Shown here one piece after another: positions 5,911-6,522 of a stretch of 6,522 nt of DNA. Made by a program: the position numbers and the translations under genes. This DNA is from Candidatus Omnitrophota bacterium (GTDB lineage Bacteria > Omnitrophota > Gorgyraeia > Gygaellales > Profunditerraquicolaceae): NCBI GenBank assembly GCA_023818905.1, contig JAMWDE010000051.1:1-6522 (forward strand), given 5' to 3'. How positions within the stretch are numbered: the stretch's first letter is position 1; each line of letters opens with the position of its first letter. A model generated the notes under the pieces. The model saw nothing but the letters and a program-made list of their open reading frames with translations, did not search any database and was not told the origin of the DNA.

Positions 5911-6522
5911 TTGCCTCCTCCTGTATTGGATGCTTACAAATGAAAAATCCTGCGGTGGTTTTCCTTCCTCCTGCAAGCTCAACATCCCGGTTAGTTTACC
6001 ATCTTCAATCTCTCCATGCCAGCTGGCTTTACCTTTGAGTGTGCTCTGTAGAGTCTCCCAAACTATCTTGCCATCCGGTTCATAATAGATTGTATAGTTG
6101 GAGCAACCATAACCTAAAGCACTAAGTTTTTTAGAATTAAATTTACCTTCACTGAATGAGAGTCTATCTATAAATTCTACTCCTCTCTGTGAAGGGCTAA
6201 CCTTTACATACCATTCCACATCTTCTAAATCTAACTTTACAGCAGAAGCACGTTCTGAAACAGGAACCTTTGAGATAGTTATACCTTTATCTTCGGTTTT
6301 GGTTTCTTTAGAAATCTGAGTCTTGGAAGGTTGAGGCTGGTAGGTGAAATAAAAGAACACTGCTCCTGTAACCAATGCTACCACCAAAAGTAGTCCACCT
6401 GCGCCAATGAATAACTTGTATCTTGCTACTCCTGGAATCTCTGACCCTGGTTGTAGAGTCTGTTTTTGATAAGATTCTATTTCTTGATGAACCCGCTTCT
6501 GAAACTCGGTGCTGCCTAATAT
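5908..6522 (-). CDS. Single-pass membrane protein with extracytoplasmic C-terminal domain (5' end outside window)
   Basis: The frame is open from the right edge to TAA at 5908-5910, giving 204 residues of the C-terminal part. Visible residues 1-36 are polar, with EFQKRVHQEIESYQKQ looking helical and probably cytoplasmic. Residues 37-60 (LFIGAGGLLLVVAL...) are one transmembrane helix. Residues 61-95 are a Pro/Lys/Thr/Ser-rich linker. Residues about 98-203 form a soluble domain with ten or so short strand-like stretches, including VEFIDRLSFSEGKF, YTIYYEPDGKIVWETLQS, KASWHGEIEDGKLTGMLSL and PQDFSFVSIQY, which looks like a small lipocalin-like or other beta barrel. I recall similar 'PQDFSFVS' domains in uncultivated bacteria but cannot name a family. 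There is no ATG or GTG in the visible part. The only TTG (6387-6385) lies inside the membrane helix, so the real start is upstream of the window. An anti-sigma-like or signalling topology (short cytoplasmic part, one helix, outer sensor) is possible but unproven. Confidence 0.82.
   Translation of the reverse strand: MLGSTEFQKRVHQEIESYQKQTLQPGSEIPGVARYKLFIGAGGLLLVVALVTGAVFFYFTYQPQPSKTQISKETKTEDKGITISKVPVSERASAVKLDLEDVEWYVKVSPSQRGVEFIDRLSFSEGKFNSKKLSALGYGCSNYTIYYEPDGKIVWETLQSTLKGKASWHGEIEDGKLTGMLSLQEEGKPPQDFSFVSIQYRRRQ
5914..5922 (-). promoter_or_regulatory. Strong ribosome binding site of the small exported protein gene
   Basis: The minus strand reads AGGAGGAGG, five bases before the ATG at 5908 and eight before the ATG at 5905. 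It lies inside the last codons of the upstream gene and encodes part of its RRRQ tail. It is a near-perfect Shine-Dalgarno site, so this middle gene may be made in larger amounts than gene 1. Confidence 0.85.

Noticed and set aside
5804..6085. Plus-strand open frame of 93 residues
   Set aside because: It runs antisense across two well-supported genes; its His/Asn/Leu-rich start is the complement of the signal segment of the small exported protein.
6385..6387. TTG as start of the membrane protein gene
   Set aside because: It falls in the middle of the transmembrane helix and the frame stays open to the window edge, so the helix would be cut; the true start lies outside.

Overview
The window looks like bacterial accessory or surface-protein DNA read entirely from the minus strand. 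It is moderately AT-rich and uses the standard genetic code, with ATA, AGA and AGG codons freely used and clear Shine-Dalgarno sites. Nothing identifies the host directly. The two small envelope proteins and the giant modular secreted protein remind me, from memory only, of gene sets in uncultivated bacteria such as Omnitrophota and related lineages. That placement is a weak inference.

Layout in transcription order, right to left: (1) 6522-5908, the 3' part of a gene for a single-pass membrane protein with an extracytoplasmic, probably beta-rich C-terminal domain; its start lies outside the window. (2) 5908-5426, a 160-residue exported or membrane-tethered protein with one small beta-rich domain; it overlaps gene 1 by one base (TAATG) and has a strong ribosome binding site. 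(3) 5424-1, a giant secreted protein read for 1,808 codons without a stop and still open at the left edge; it starts one base after the stop of gene 2. There is no intergenic space, promoter, terminator, RNA gene, mobile element or CRISPR array in the window.

The giant protein has a signal peptide (residues 1-34), then about four modules of 90-100 residues each ending in a 'VEF'-like strand (about 41-407). A tandem array follows of 12 complete and one cut-off Ig-like modules of about 99-128 residues (408 onward). Their recurrent signature is 'ITW...G', then '(V/I)xIxYxxDxG', then 'Y/F-x-W-x-(I/V)-P-D', then '(F/Y)xIKGxI' at the junction. This resembles the Ser/Thr-rich Kre9/Knh-like beta-sandwich domains known from giant bacterial surface proteins. 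Several modules carry an Asp/Gly/Asn-rich loop that may bind calcium.

The tight packing suggests the three proteins are made together and act in the cell envelope. A reasonable but untested idea is that the two small proteins help export, anchor or assemble the giant filamentous or adhesive protein, or sense its status. No known secretion-system or enzyme signature is visible.
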